DNA of 64,000 nt from Cheiracanthium punctorium (GCA_038373885.1 JAWZYV010016535.1:1736001-1800000), one strand, 5' to 3'; shown: positions 36,134 through 45,903, counted from the stretch's first letter. The notes: generated by a model not told the origin, from the letters alone. A program made the numbers and translations.

Positions 36134-39100
36134 ATGACTATTTCTGAAGCTCTATATAATGGAACTGTAAATCAGTTGTAGGCAACTCATTGAAAGAATA
36201 TATATATTTAATGTGGCTGTTGCACGCCTGCATTATTTAGTCAACTCATTGCCTAGGCGAAACTGAGTGAGAATTCTAAAGTCAGCAATAAGACACACAA
36301 GAGTATATTTAACAATACTGTGGAACAAAAACACAGTACTTAGAAAAAAAATTTCAGGGAGCGTCCAATAGGTGGAATTTTAAATAAAAGAAAGACAGAA
36401 AGAAAGGCTGCATCATTATCTTTTTGTTGACTAAAAGCGAAACTCGGACAAACGGAGGAGGGGGTATCCAGATCCTTGCACCACCCACAAATGGCCTTTA
36501 GAAAATGTATTCCTTACCAATAATGTTAAATGTTTGTCTTTATTTGAAGAATGAATCCAGAAATAAACAAAATATAGAAAGAAAATTAAGTGCCGAAACA
36601 AAAGATCAGACTCAGGGTCGGATAAAGGGCGGATTAAAGGGAGGGGGTCGGAGGAGGTGACCGCCCCTCCCGAGAAAAATGAAATAAATGTAAACAATCC
36701 CAACTTACTTACATAAAATGGATATGTATGTGAATGTTCCTTCCAAATCTCCACCACAAAATTGTATTAATCCGTTAATGGGCCCGATAATTCATTAGGC
36801 TGTAGTCTATCTGTCCAGATCATTTCAAGGACTTTTCAGTAACAAGTCGAATAAATTTTTTAATGAAGTTGTAATCAAACTTTTCAAAATGACTCAATAG
36901 AACGGAAGTATTTGTGGCTATTTCTGAGGATGTTCTCTGGAAAGCGAGTTGACCTTCTGCATTTCCCCGAGAACTGAGATCCATAGGGTTAGGATTGTAG
37001 GAAAAACGCGCCGCATATTAAAGATATTCCCCCACGAAACATTAATTTTTATTTAAATATTGGACATAAACTTATTTTGTTTTGCAGTAAATATGGGGAT
37101 GGTATTTTAAACGGATGTTGGGCAGCCCCAAAGTTCTTTCGTTTTAGAGTAAAGGTGGGTGGCTTTGGTAAAATTCGAAGGTGTACTAGGGTGTAAGCCA
37201 TCTTAGAAGGCTTTTGGTAGTTGGCTTGCTTTTTTTTATTTAATTATTTATTTTACATTTTACAATTTTTAAACAGAGACGAATTATTTTTGAAACAATA
37301 ATAATATATTGAATGTAAGTCATTTTTTTTTACAATTGGGGAATCCACAATTACGATAAATTATCTTATTAATCACGGAAATTAACCACGTTAAATATAA
37401 AAGAATTGATTTTGGCCAGTCGAAACCACTGATCAAGGGCTCGAATGCCAGTACGTTCGTTCAAATAAAATAATTAGAACCGAGAGGATCTTCGCACAAA
37501 GACAAGACGGTCAGGGTATCCGAGAAGCCATAACCCCAGGCAAACTGAAAACAAAGAGAATTTTCGGATACTCTTGATCCACAAAGAAACTCACAAATTT
37601 GATCTTAAGATTATTATATCTTGCAAAAACATTTGAACGTAATACGTAATAATGAATGTTTTATCCGAATTTTTTATTATTTATTATATAGATTATTCTA
37701 TTTAGAAAAGATACAATCCTCTTATTAAGATTTTTTTAACAAAATATTTTATATCATTTTAACAAGGATAAGTTGAAAAGTAATGCACATATGCTTGTAG
37801 AACAGGAACCAAATGACCTTTGGAAGTGTTCCGAGCGGTATGTGGAAGTAACAGTCCCCCTGTACAAGCATGTGCAGTTTAAATGCTTTCCGTTCATGCA
37901 GTTTATTTTGAATAGCGGAGGTATTATTGTGCTAGATCTATCTATCCTCAGTTCGATTTCTTATGAGTTAATCCATCAAATAAATTAACAGAAGTTAAAA
38001 ATATGCAACCTATTATTAGTAAAGACCGTCCAGATAATGGAATAATTTTACAGGCATGTATTTTTACAGGGGAAAAAATAGTGTTTAAAGGCACAGTTTA
38101 AAATACATATTGATTTCGAAGGTTCTAAAAATTTTACAGAAACAATTATTATTTTATGTGTGTAAACTTGTCTAGTTATATGTTTGCATATGGGAAAGGT
38201 GGGAAGTGTTAGAAATTCCATGAACATTAACATTCATTAGAAAAACCCGAGCTGTACGTATAAATAACTTAAAACACTGAAACATCGTCAGTCTCACTAT
38301 CTATCTATCTAGCCCCCCTCCCCCTCCCCCGAAAAAAAAACTTCATTTTGACGGGCATTTTTTCCGCGCACCAATTTAATTGGAGAAATTGTTTTGTCTA
38401 GTGTTAACTCAAATTTGCTCATTTTGAATCAAGAAAATTCGTAAAAGTTGTGTTTTTTTTTATTATCGCACAAAACCTAGAGATTAGCTCACCCACGCTG
38501 GAGGAAGGGCTGGGATAACAACTCACTAATATAACACGTGGGACCTTTTAGTTTTGTTTACATCTAATTAGCATTAGTAATCCCATTAACTAACTAATTA
38601 GCATTAAACATAAATTATAATATAATTAGAACTATTTATTTTCTCATTTAATTTAGCTCTACTACTTTAATGAGAGTGTGAACTCCTCCCCTCAAAAAAA
38701 AAAAAAAAAAAATATGGGTGTGTCACTGAACAGGGGCCTCTTGGTAAAATTTGCTACAGGCCCCGCGTTGTCTTAATCCGGCACTGAGTCTTCCTACCAG
38801 AATTTTGTCTTAAATTTGCCAAACATTGTAATTATATATACTAAAAAGTGAAAAAAAAAAAAAAAAGGCAACCTGAACAGTAACTTTTATTTTATTGCTT
38901 TGTCACTATAAATGCAGATTTTCTGTAGAATGACCCATTTGATATCTTTATTAATAATTGGATTCTAGTAAATAATTACCTAACAAACCTTTTTTAGTTT
39001 TTGTTGAGTAAACAAAACAAAACTTAATGCTAAATCTAGAAAGATAATTAGCAACATAAGAATTAGAAAAATATAAATGTTCGATGCTACTTTACATATA

Positions 39101-42045
39101 AAACAATCAGTGCATTTAAATAAGTCTAAAAAAAGTACTGTTTAAAATATTTTGATATGCATTACATCAGAAAAAACTGTAGAAAGCCAGAAATCTGTAG
39201 TTTGTGACTAGGTACTGCATGCATTTTAGGTCATAAAAGAGACAGACCATTACATTTATCATAAAATATTTTACTACCAGAAGTTACTTTGAAGTCTGTG
39301 GTCAACTGCCCTGCGGCAGAAACAGGGTGACACAGCGATATTGTTGAAGAAACAAAATGATCCTCTGGAGACAAATTGTCTCCAACAGAGTGAAAAATGG
39401 ACTGAAGACCACTTTCATGTAATTGCAATTTTCAATTAATAATATTTAAAAGCACACACATCTTTGTGTGTACACGCACACATAAATATTTGTTAGTGCT
39501 ACAGAAAATTTTTTGTATTTCTGTAACTTGTCGCAGAAAGCATGACAAAATTCTGCCGCTGTGGTCAACTGAATGGCTGCATTATTTTGACAGATATTGC
39601 TCCAAAAAAATTAAAATTAGCATGCTTGTCATTCAAGCACATAGAAATAACATTTATAAACAGTACCTTGTCATTTGAATGATCCATAGTATCTCTAGCT
39701 AAACCCTCTTCATCAGCAGACACTTGTAAAACTTGCAGGGATCTTCTAAATTTGCTTCTTGCAAGTCTCTACGAAATAAGAAATTTTTATAGAACAGGGA
39801 AAATATCATTTTCAGTAGCTGTAAGAGTTAACCATAGTACAGATTGACACTTTTGTAAAATGATTTTAAAATTTCAATAAACAGACTATTTTATTTATAC
39901 AAATTTGCAGTTAATACTTGCACATAACTGAGATTTCTAAAATTGATCAAGTCTGAATTCTGGTTTTAATTAAATTTAATATCAAATTAGGATTTAGCTT
40001 TCCTAAAAGGCGATTTAGGGTGGAACCATCAAATAAAGATCCCATCCTAAAAAGATTTTAGCAGACTCCAGAAAAATTAGATTTTCTATAGCAAGAATAG
40101 GAGACTGAGCCCACTAGAGGCAGACATCCCATTCTAAAATCTTGTAGACAATATAGAATTCAAAAAGGTTCTACAGAATTATGGTCCATTTTTCTATATA
40201 CTTATAAAATCATTTTTATCGGGGAGACTACATCACACTCTAGAAATATCCATAAAGCCTAGCTAGTTAATTTTATATATGTATGCACGAGTACAGTACA
40301 AAGGATCAACACACAAATCAAATGAATGTTTTATATGAACCTGTATTTCAAATTTTTATATATTGGTGACATTGATGGTTTAAAGATTTGAGATAAAAAT
40401 AGTATTACAACAGTTTAAACTTCTATAAGCCTCATCACCTGCAAACCCAAAAACTTAAGTGTTGCAATAAAGCTGTTACACTATAGTGCATTTGCTACTA
40501 CTCTTGATCTTGGACTTGCTAATGCCCAGACCAGTGGCAAAATTTTGTCATGCTTTCTGCGACAAGCTGCAGAAACATAAAAGTTTTTCTGCACTGCAGC
40601 ACAATATATATTTATGCATGCATGTACACACAAAGATGTGGGTGCATTTAAAATTGTTAATTGAAAATTACAATTAGATGAAAGTGGTCTTCAAATTTTG
40701 AACTCTGTTAAAGACAATTTGTCTGCGGAGGTTTGTTCTGTTTCTGCCACGGGGAAGCCAAGTTAGGAATTTTATTTAATATAAAATTTTCTGCCTAAGC
40801 ATCATTATTCTCTGCAGTTTCATCAGTGGTGCACACAAGGGAGGGGTCTAGGAGAACTGGACCCATTGCCGTAAATTGGCATGTAACATTGGGAGGGCAA
40901 AATGTTTCCTGTTGTAGAAAACACTATTTTCAAATAGGTGAAATCTGAATTTTAGCAGGGAGGGGAAAATAGCAATAGAGCCCCCTCTTGCTCTTAGTAA
41001 CTTACGTCTATGTCTGTACTCCTACCAAAAGGGTTATCAACTTTACATCATTTTGTTCTTGATATTTTAATACATTAAAAGACTATCAAATTTTTATGTT
41101 TAGCAGTAAAGATAAGTAAATAAAAACATAATTCAGAAACAAAGTATATTTAAGTGTGGGGTACAGAGATTTTTAACGCCTCCACAAGCATATTTTATGC
41201 ATTGAAATTAAAAAATACTCCTTAAAATTTTAATTATACGTATTTTCATGTTCCCCATATTTTTAAATAAGATTGAACTTGTTTTTTTAATTGCGCAGTA
41301 TGTTTTCAGTGTGCTGTAATGTGCTTTAAATAATTTTTTTAAAAATAACCAACATATATTTTTTATTTATTAACTTCAATTTAATTTTTTATTTTACTGG
41401 GCATTTTTATGCTTATCTTTTTTTCTATTCTTTTTCTTTGCACCACTAAATTTACTCCTCTGCAATTAAATTCACTCCTTTAAAATAACTAAAGGAGTAT
41501 TTTCACTCCTTGAAAAAATTCCAAACAATATCTCTGGTAGGGTGTCTTTATAAAAGGTGACCATAGTCGGGGGGGGGGGGGGGGGGGAAAAAGCATTTTT
41601 TTCAGGTGGTTGGTTGGTGCCACAACTTTGAGCTGGACCCACTCCAAGAAAGAATCATGAGTGTGCTACTGAATTACACTCTTGACTAACATAATATGCA
41701 AAGAGGGGGGAGGGGGAAGCTTGAACATTTGGCACCAATGGCAACTTAATTCTTTGGCAATCTGCACAAATACATAAATTGATAATTATTCCCCATGAAG
41801 GTTTCCATTTAAACAGTTTCCCATATATTCTTATGCATAAATCTTAGCAAAGTGACTTATTTAGCACTTCAAAATATTTCATTTATCAAAATATCTAAGC
41901 AAACCAAATGGTGCCAAATATAAGGTGACCATACGTCCTGTTTTTAGGTGGTTTCTCCCATTGTCCCAAAGCATAGCTTCGGGACACCATAATGTCCAGT
42001 TTTTAGAAAGAGAGCAACCCAGGATAACGATTTCAATAAAGGCTG

Positions 42046-42078
<33 letters not shown>

Positions 42079-43147
42079 AACCTCCCTTCCTCCCCTCTCG
42101 AGGCGCAAAGAAAACGATGGGAGGATGTATTGTTTTTGTATTTGTCCTTTTAAGGTTCTTTTTTGTCAACTATTTCAATTTATTTAATTTTTCCTTTTCA
42201 CCCTGGTTTTCTAAGAATGTTTTTCCTTCCGAATGACAACTTCCTTTATTCTGTGTGTCCTTTTGTTTACATTTCTCACTTGCCTACCTTCTAGCCTTGT
42301 GTCGGATGGTGTTTTTGAAGTCTAAGAAGGGCCCACCCCTTGTACCACCCGAAACGTACGTCTTGCACTATTTTTTATAGTAGTGTTTTAGCAAAGAGTT
42401 TTTTTTTCCCCCATTTTATTTTGATATTAACACTAACACAAGCTTTTTTGCGCGTTTTCTCAACAACTAAAAGACCCCCAGACCTGAAATTCTGTCTCCC
42501 TACACTATCACCTTGAAAACAGTAGATGTCCCGTTTTGAGGAAGAAAATACATGGTCACGTTAGCCAAATATCCAAGCTGTACCTAAACCTAAGATGGTT
42601 GTTAAAATATCCAATATTTATTGAGTTACGTATTATTCATCAGTTAAACATAAAATAATTTTGTATGAACTAAACCTTAAATAAATAAATAAATAAAACA
42701 AAATAGTTCATAATTTTACAAAACAATAGGCCTTCATTTATAAGGCAAGGGTCGTACATCAACGTAAATTAAAAATTCAAAAGTTTCTGCTTATGTATGA
42801 TATATTTTCCAGCAATTCGTTACTTACATTTATCAATATTTAGTTTAAAAATATAGTTAAAAAATCTATTCAGTTAAAAATTTCATTTTTGAAGCAAGAT
42901 CCATCTCCTTCCCGACTTCGAGACACAACCAAACCAAAGTAGATACGCTCTCTCGTGTGTATAAGAAAAGGGAAAACTAAGAAAAAATTCTTTTATTAGT
43001 AGTAATGCGTTCATTAACATACATTTAAAATTTCTAACTGAAACAAATTATACTTTTTCACTAGGATTAAAGCTATGCATTCTTTTTTAATGGTTATGTT
43101 ACAGATTAACTTACTTGAATACCTTCACTAACATCTGTTTTTGCCAT
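20421..43147 (-). CDS. Geminin-family protein, seven exons, terminal exon not found
   Basis: Inhibitor of DNA replication licensing: geminin binds Cdt1 in the nucleus and blocks MCM loading, and is degraded by APC/C at mitotic exit. Exons (minus strand): 43115-43147, 39667-39768, 32901-33303, 28119-28208, 21351-21440, 20598-20680, 20421-20510. All junctions are GT-AG with compatible phases, giving 297 residues so far against about 209 for the human protein. Exon 2 has a destruction-box-like RRSLQVLQ about residue 20, the place of the human geminin D-box. Exon 3 has a KEN box (GKENAIAP) and a basic RRSKRK patch. Exons 6-7 encode the family core, PPLSYWRDLAEQRRIAL, followed by a heptad-rich coiled coil. 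GEMC1 and Multicilin share this coiled coil; the N-terminal D-box favours geminin. The C-terminal exon should lie below 20421, beyond the Gypsy insertion. Confidence 0.82.
20598..20680 (-). CDS. Geminin exon 6 (start of the coiled coil)
   Basis: 83 nt; enters with two bases completing an Asp codon and leaves in phase 0. It encodes TPPLSYWRDLAEQRRIALDK and then ALHENEL, the conserved geminin-family entry to the Cdt1-binding coiled coil (human [20 protein letters not shown]). The acceptor is TTTTGTTAG and the donor is CTG/GTAATC. Confidence 0.85.
21351..21440 (-). CDS. Geminin exon 5
   Basis: 90 nt, phase 1 in and out. The acceptor is ATATCTTTCAG and the donor is GTGCG/GTAAGT. It encodes a segment with NSTAVLKPSDAKCDPAVPS and ending SIIT-C, leading straight into the YW core of exon 6. 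Confidence 0.78.
21676..22165. repeat. Spaced direct repeat of about 45 bp
   Basis: GATTTGTCATATTGTTTAGT and the following 25 bases occur at about 21675 and again at about 22121 with two or three differences. The stretch between has no recognised element. It lies in geminin intron 5. Confidence 0.55.
22485..22622. repeat. Palindromic array (GATTACGATTA / GTAATCGATTAC units)
   Basis: Many variants of AGATTACGACTA, GATTACGATTA and GTAATCGATTAC occur in both orientations. The layout matches the GTAGCGCGCTAC array at 1095-1252: a self-complementary core bounded by GTA and TAC. GGGCTGGGTGCC precedes it at about 22460, resembling a degraded hAT end. Probably the subterminal repeats of an old hAT-like element. 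Confidence 0.5.
22708..25384 (+). mobile_element. Tigger/pogo DNA transposon, TA TSD
   Basis: The left end is CAGTAATTTCCGGAAGAAAC and the right end is its near reverse complement ending CGG at 25384, each flanked by TA (22706-22707 and 25385-25386). GCGGCGTTTCT motifs are repeated subterminally on both sides. A transposase fills the middle. It sits in geminin intron 5, opposite in sense to the gene. Confidence 0.85.
23714..24971 (+). pseudogene. Tigger/pogo-type transposase with one frameshift
   Basis: DNA transposase of the Tc1/mariner superfamily, pogo/Tigger branch, which cuts and pastes elements at TA sites. The N-terminal part (23714-24178) has a psq-type helix-turn-helix (KSYTASFKLNVISRAEEIGN) and a CENP-B-like second DNA-binding region (LEKWIKEQRIKGMAIS...GFCWCSRFMK). 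The C-terminal part, in the +1 frame from before 24159 to 24971, has the DDE_1 domain: NMDETP, LLIMDSMHSHL and LQPLDLSVNKAF supply the three acidic residues. The frames part in an A-run at about 24137-24146, consistent with a one-base slip. No other damage was seen, so the copy is young or the error is recent. Confidence 0.88.
25385..26435. other. Intron sequence without supported features
   Basis: Part of geminin intron 5. AT-rich, with short chance frames only. No element boundary or exon was recognised. Confidence 0.4.
26436..26690 (-). pseudogene. C-terminal fragment resembling a hAT-type transposase
   Basis: An open stretch on the minus strand begins after a good acceptor (TTTTTTGTCATAG) and encodes SKLHSVVAKALVRIT, then IKDFDPGEAISMWLSAKQRK and an acidic tail ending TTDDD at a stop. 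The DFDP..AI..W...K.R pattern resembles C-termini of hAT-derived zinc-finger proteins. The frame just upstream (27240-26779) is not recognised. It may be a domesticated or degraded hAT exon inside geminin intron 5; the family assignment rests on this motif alone. Confidence 0.35.
26779..27240 (-). other. Unrecognised open frame, minus strand
   Basis: An open frame of 153 codons, beginning MTGASLKRRHWVRM, directly upstream of the hAT-like fragment but in another frame. The first two thirds are Lys- and Arg-rich and the last third is hydrophobic, which suggests real coding character only in the first part, if at all. I do not recognise it. It could be an upstream part of the same degraded element. 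Confidence 0.2.
28119..28208 (-). CDS. Geminin exon 4 (acidic linker)
   Basis: 90 nt, entering and leaving in phase 1. The acceptor is TTTCTAG and the donor is CAGA/GTAAGT. It encodes an acidic Ser-rich stretch including SLPDENKSSSSIKVDEDSGF. Found by splice phase, because it is too short to stand out as an open frame. Confidence 0.78.
28448..29849 (+). mobile_element. Non-autonomous Helitron copy B
   Basis: Starts A/TCTCTCTATTCTAAAAAA at 28448 and ends in the hairpin CTAGGGGCCTTGGTCCCAAG at 29830-29849, followed by T. It aligns with copy A (1517-5684) over most of its length, including GAAAACATATGAAGTACTG (about 29525). It carries an additional 5' segment (about 28500-28900) and a hAT MITE at 29154-29350. 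No coding sequence. It lies in geminin intron 4. Confidence 0.6.
29154..29350. mobile_element. hAT MITE (CAGGGCC family) inside Helitron B
   Basis: The ends are CAGGGCCCGATCATGACC and GCAATAATAAGGATCTG, with 8-bp flanks GATATATT and AATATATT (one mismatch). It aligns end to end with the MITE at 54990-55184. Helitron copy A lacks it, which confirms it as an insertion. Confidence 0.75.
29850..30088 (+). mobile_element. Second Helitron 3' end, in tandem
   Basis: The region repeats the last ~100 bp of the Helitron family (TTGAAATTATGCCTTTTTTA through GCGAGTCTAGGGGCC) and ends in the perfect hairpin CTAGGGGCCTTGGCCCCTAG at 30069-30088 followed by T. It directly follows the 3' end of copy B. It may be a truncated copy or a duplicated terminator. 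Confidence 0.5.
30430..30650 (-). mobile_element. tRNA-derived SINE
   Basis: On the minus strand, AGTGGCTGAGCG (30640-30629) resembles a tRNA A box and GGTTCAAACTC (30593-30583) a B box, at tRNA-like spacing. The body continues to a T-rich tail at about 30437-30462. The combination fits a Pol III-transcribed SINE. Boundaries are approximate; no TSD was confirmed. Confidence 0.5.
30846..31326. mobile_element. Short inverted-repeat element, 6-bp TSD (GTTCAA)
   Basis: The ends are CAGGGTTTTCATTAC and CTAGTGAAAACACTG (imperfect inverted repeats), flanked directly by GTTCAA at 30840-30845 and 31327-31332. It contains two copies of AAAAAATGGGTGAGAATTTT near the left end and no coding sequence. The 6-bp duplication matches that of the 2091-5418 element and differs from the 8-bp hAT MITEs. 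Confidence 0.55.
31333..32900. other. Intron sequence without supported features
   Basis: Geminin intron 3. It holds a G-run (about 31987), a T-run (about 32100) and a short palindrome around ACTCATATGTATGTAAAAAC (about 32761). No exon or bounded element was seen. Confidence 0.4.
32901..33303 (-). CDS. Geminin exon 3 (KEN box, basic linker)
   Basis: 403 nt, starting in phase 0 and ending in phase 1. The acceptor tract is a T-run and an ATTT microsatellite ending TTTAAG. The donor is TCAA/GTTAGT. It encodes a Lys-, Ser- and Ala-rich, probably disordered segment with a KEN box, an RRSKRK basic patch and two related blocks of about 28 residues ending in TKLNFTP and MKLIFSP. Each block carries a proline-directed S/T-P site. 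Confidence 0.8.
33646..38786. mobile_element. 5.1-kb hAT element with perfect 8-bp TSD (AGTCTTCC)
   Basis: The left end is CAGTGCCGGATTAA and the right end is TTAATCCGGCACTG, a 14-bp perfect inverted repeat. AGTCTTCC flanks both sides (33638-33645 and 38787-38794). Near each end is a GGCCCCGCG motif. The interior has only short frames, a T-tract of about 70 bases (36060-36132) and repeats related to 44.4-46.5 kb. No transposase was recognised, so it is a large non-autonomous or decayed copy. It lies in geminin intron 2, between exons 2 and 3. Confidence 0.8.
36060..36132. repeat. Long poly(T) tract
   Basis: About 70 nearly uninterrupted T bases with a few C, inside the 33646-38786 hAT element. 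The short frame across it is an artefact. Confidence 0.9.
39311..39565. repeat. Left arm of the inverted repeat flanking geminin exon 2
   Basis: Runs from GCGGCAGAAACAG to GACAAAATTCTGCC and aligns with the reverse complement of 40529-40753. Long matching blocks include CTTGTCGCAGAAAGCATGAC and ACATCTTTGTGTGTACA. Exon 2 (39667-39768) lies in the loop. Confidence 0.8.
39667..39768 (-). CDS. Geminin exon 2 (destruction box)
   Basis: 102 nt, 34 residues, phase 0 at both ends. The acceptor is TTTCGTAG before AGACTTGC; the donor is AAG/GTACTG. It contains RRSLQVLQ, matching the RxxL destruction box of geminins. It is flanked on both sides by an inverted-repeat pair (39311-39565 and 40529-40753). 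Confidence 0.8.
40529..40753. repeat. Right arm of the inverted repeat flanking geminin exon 2
   Basis: Reverse-complement partner of 39311-39565, with clear similarity over more than 200 bp and small indels. It lies in intron 1, about 760 bp upstream of exon 2 in the direction of transcription. It is probably a second copy of the same dispersed repeat in opposite orientation. Confidence 0.8.
41921..42563. mobile_element. hAT-type element, 643 bp, 8-bp TSD (GCCAAATA)
   Basis: The ends are TAAGGTGACCATACGTCC and ACATGGTCACGTTA, imperfect inverted repeats, flanked by GCCAAATA at 41913-41920 and 42564-42571. Motifs GTCCTGTTTT and GTCCCGTTTT mark both ends. There is no coding. A related single end (AAAAGGTGACCATAGTCGG) occurs at about 41555. 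Located in geminin intron 1. Confidence 0.75.
43115..43147 (-). CDS. Geminin exon 1 (start codon)
   Basis: ATG at 43147-43145 in a favourable AAAATGG context, encoding MAKTDVSEGIQ. It ends in phase 0 at a perfect GTAAGT donor. The start is chosen because the frame continues exactly into exon 2 and the N-terminal length before the D-box matches geminins. Confidence 0.75.
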
Positions 43148-43400
43148 TTTCTTTTAAAAATAATTTAATCTATTCAAATTTTCAAGAAAGACGTATTTCT
43201 TTGTAGTAACTTTAGCTTCAATTAAGACTTCGTACAACTTCCTAATTCAAATAAAGGCGGCGCCCAACCAAAGAATATAAAGGCCCAACTCAGCGATGTA
43301 CGGATAGAGCATTTCGACGTGACGTATCTCTGACGTCAGCTGAGTGACAGCTTCGCGCATCGTTCTGCGCATGCTATTTCTTTACCTAAATGTATAATTT
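43148..43400 (-). promoter_or_regulatory. Probable geminin promoter and 5' UTR
   Basis: This stretch upstream of the geminin start is richer in CG than its surroundings. It contains a perfect cAMP-response-type palindrome TGACGTCA (43331-43338), a second GTGACGTAT (about 43319) and TTCGCGC (43352-43358), close to an E2F half-site. E2F control of geminin is known in animals. The transcription start is not visible from sequence. Confidence 0.4.
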
Positions 43401-44399
43401 AGCAATCGCAGTAATCCGTATAAACTACGTGTAATCTGAGGAGGTTCCTTGGGTTTTTGGATTACGAACGCAGCCCCACTGTGAAGAATGTAAACAAACT
43501 GCAGAATTGCAAGCAACAGGCGTTTCAGTTTAGACAGCAATCCACGACTGTGCACGAAAGAATGTAAATTATTTATTTAGAAATATGGAAGAAATTTTAA
43601 AGCTGTCCTCAAATAATTAAACTCTAATTGCAAAATTAGATATTGTTTCTAGTTTAGGATTGTGATATTTTTTCATGATTTTTAACTATATGGATAATTT
43701 GTCTCCAATGTAGTTTGAAGCTATGACTAGATAGGTTTATCCTTAGATTGACATGAATTTTAGTGCATGCTTTCTATGGATAGCACTTTCTGGTGTGGAT
43801 TCTGTTATTAAATGTGCATATAAAATGCATAAGAATAAATCAATAGAAAACATGAAAGAATTGGTTTGTTAATTATTTTTTAAAAACATATTTTGATTAA
43901 AAAGTCAATTTATACATTGTTTACAGAACTAGTTTTGTACGAGTGGTCGGTTTATTAAAATAATAATAATAAATAAATAAAACAGGAAGTTTGTGATGTG
44001 TTAATGTATGATTACTTATTGTTGCTTATGCTAAAAAACTATAGAATCTACTTTTTTAAAATCACTAAACTTGGCTACCAGCCTTTTTATTCTTTTGCAG
44101 TATTCTAAATTAGGTATGGAGTGGAACTTAAATATCTTGAATAAATGTGTTTTTTCTATTAAACTGACACCCTCTTTCATTTCACCTTCTTATCTCAATT
44201 CTTTCTGTTGTTTCTTTGACTTCGTGAAATCAAGGTTATACTGTTGTTGTTCTCGTGTCCATGGACAGATGATTAAATGGTTAAACTGTACTTCGTTAAA
44301 ATAAATCCTTATTCTTTTACCTAAAACTATTTCCACTCTGTTCTGCGTGGAGCTGATATTAGGATTAGAAATTATTCTGAAGATTTTTAGATACTTACG
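43401..44399. other. Upstream non-coding stretch
   Basis: No divergent gene was recognised upstream of geminin. Small AATAA-rich microsatellite at about 43960. The short frames look like chance. Confidence 0.35.
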
Positions 44400-45444
44400 T
44401 ATTATTGCAGTGGTCATTTCCAACAAAGTATTTTTTCATCAAATGTGCTGGAAACTGTTGCCAATCGTATTTGAAACCATTAATAATTTCATGTGATTGG
44501 CATTTATCTTGGCGAGAAATCGCCTGTCTTGTTTGAGTGCCGGGATAATACGCCAGTAGCAATTTTTCTATAAATACTGTTCTTACCTGCTGTTTAGATT
44601 CAAGAACCTAAATCATTTTATGCAGTCAAATATGATGTTTTTTTTTTCTTTCAATTTTTTTGTAAATAACTTCTAAAGTAATTTAAATTGGCTGACTGAC
44701 ATCTGACTTTTTTAATATCTATCGCTTGCATGTAGTCTGGTTCCTGTGTAAATTATGTGAAAACATATTTTCAAGTAACACTGTAATTTACGATGTTGAA
44801 AAAAAAATCTCTTACATACAATCATCATGGAAGAATATAACTGTAAAACTCTATACACTACTCCTTTTATTATGATTGTTTTTTTTAATCAAATCATTGA
44901 ACTAATAAATCTGATATGGACACCACATGACTTCCTTGTACCTCTATTAAACCAGAAATATTTTCGGGGCACTTCATCTAAACTTATTTCATTTGAAAGA
45001 GACAAAATACTGCAATTCTAAAGTTTACCGCCAAGCTGAGTTCAATTTTAAAGATTTGTTTCACTTAATTGGGCAATATTTTGACAAAAGCCAATAAGCT
45101 TGCGATAGCGAGATTTCAGTCACAGCTGTAACAGTTATTCATCACAGATTTTTAATGAAATGAAGGTATCTATAGACCCTTAATACATTTTAAGTCTTTT
45201 GGGTGACCCTGTAAATAAATTACTCAGTCCACAGCAATCAAAAGCACAGTTAGATGTTACAATAGTTCTAAATACAAAATTTCAACATTCTACGGCTAAA
45301 AGTTTTAGAGTCATGCAAAATGCATAGTTTTTTTTGGTGTTAAATTAGCGATATTTTGGCAAAACTCAACACGGTGGATGACAAATAACGAGATTCTGTG
45401 CATGGACCAAACAATGAACGACTACAGACATAATATATTGAAGA

Positions 45445-45612
45445 CAGTGGCGTAGCCAGGGGAGGGGGGGTAATAAGGGATCACAACACACACACCCTGA
45501 AATTTTTGCAATACAAAATGTATATTCTTCACTCCCTCACCACACACATGTATACATATATGTGAGTTACAATAGTAACCCCTCCCATGAAAAATTTCTG
45601 GCTACGTCACTA
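45445..45612. mobile_element. hAT MITE (CAGTGGCGTAGCC), near-perfect 8-bp TSD
   Basis: The ends are CAGTGGCGTAGCCAGG and CTGGCTACGTCACTA. Flanks are ATTGAAGA (45437-45444) and TTTGAAGA (45613-45620). It is the same family as 45731-45903 but in the opposite orientation. Confidence 0.75.
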
Positions 45613-45730
45613 TTTGAAGATGTCTATAGACATTAATGTATTGGAATTCTGGTAGTTGCATATTATCCTGATAGACATTCGTGCCAAAATTATTTTTTCG
45701 GAAAATGTGCTGGCAAACTCTAGCCAATTG

Positions 45731-45903
45731 CAGGGGCGTAGCCAGAAATTTTTGATTGGGGGGGGGGGTTACGACTACTAAAACTCATATATATGTATAC
45801 GCGTGTGTGATAATGTAGTGAAGAATATACATTTTGTATGGCAAAAAATTCCCCCTGGGGGGGTTATGACCCCCATAACCCCCCCCCCTTGGCTACGCCC
45901 CTG
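45731..45903. mobile_element. hAT MITE (CAGGGGCGTAGCC), perfect 8-bp TSD
   Basis: The ends are CAGGGGCGTAGCCAG and TTGGCTACGCCCCTG, flanked by GCCAATTG on both sides (45723-45730 and 45904-45911). The insertion splits the block otherwise continuous as GCCAATTGTATTCGGAACC, as seen in related copies. Confidence 0.85.

Noticed and set aside
33646..38786. Autonomous hAT transposase within the 5.1-kb element
   Set aside because: Only short frames are present and none has hAT dimerisation or catalytic motifs.
43580..43620. Short plus-strand frame MEEILKLSSNN as a divergent gene start
   Set aside because: It stops after 11 codons and no donor or downstream exon was found.
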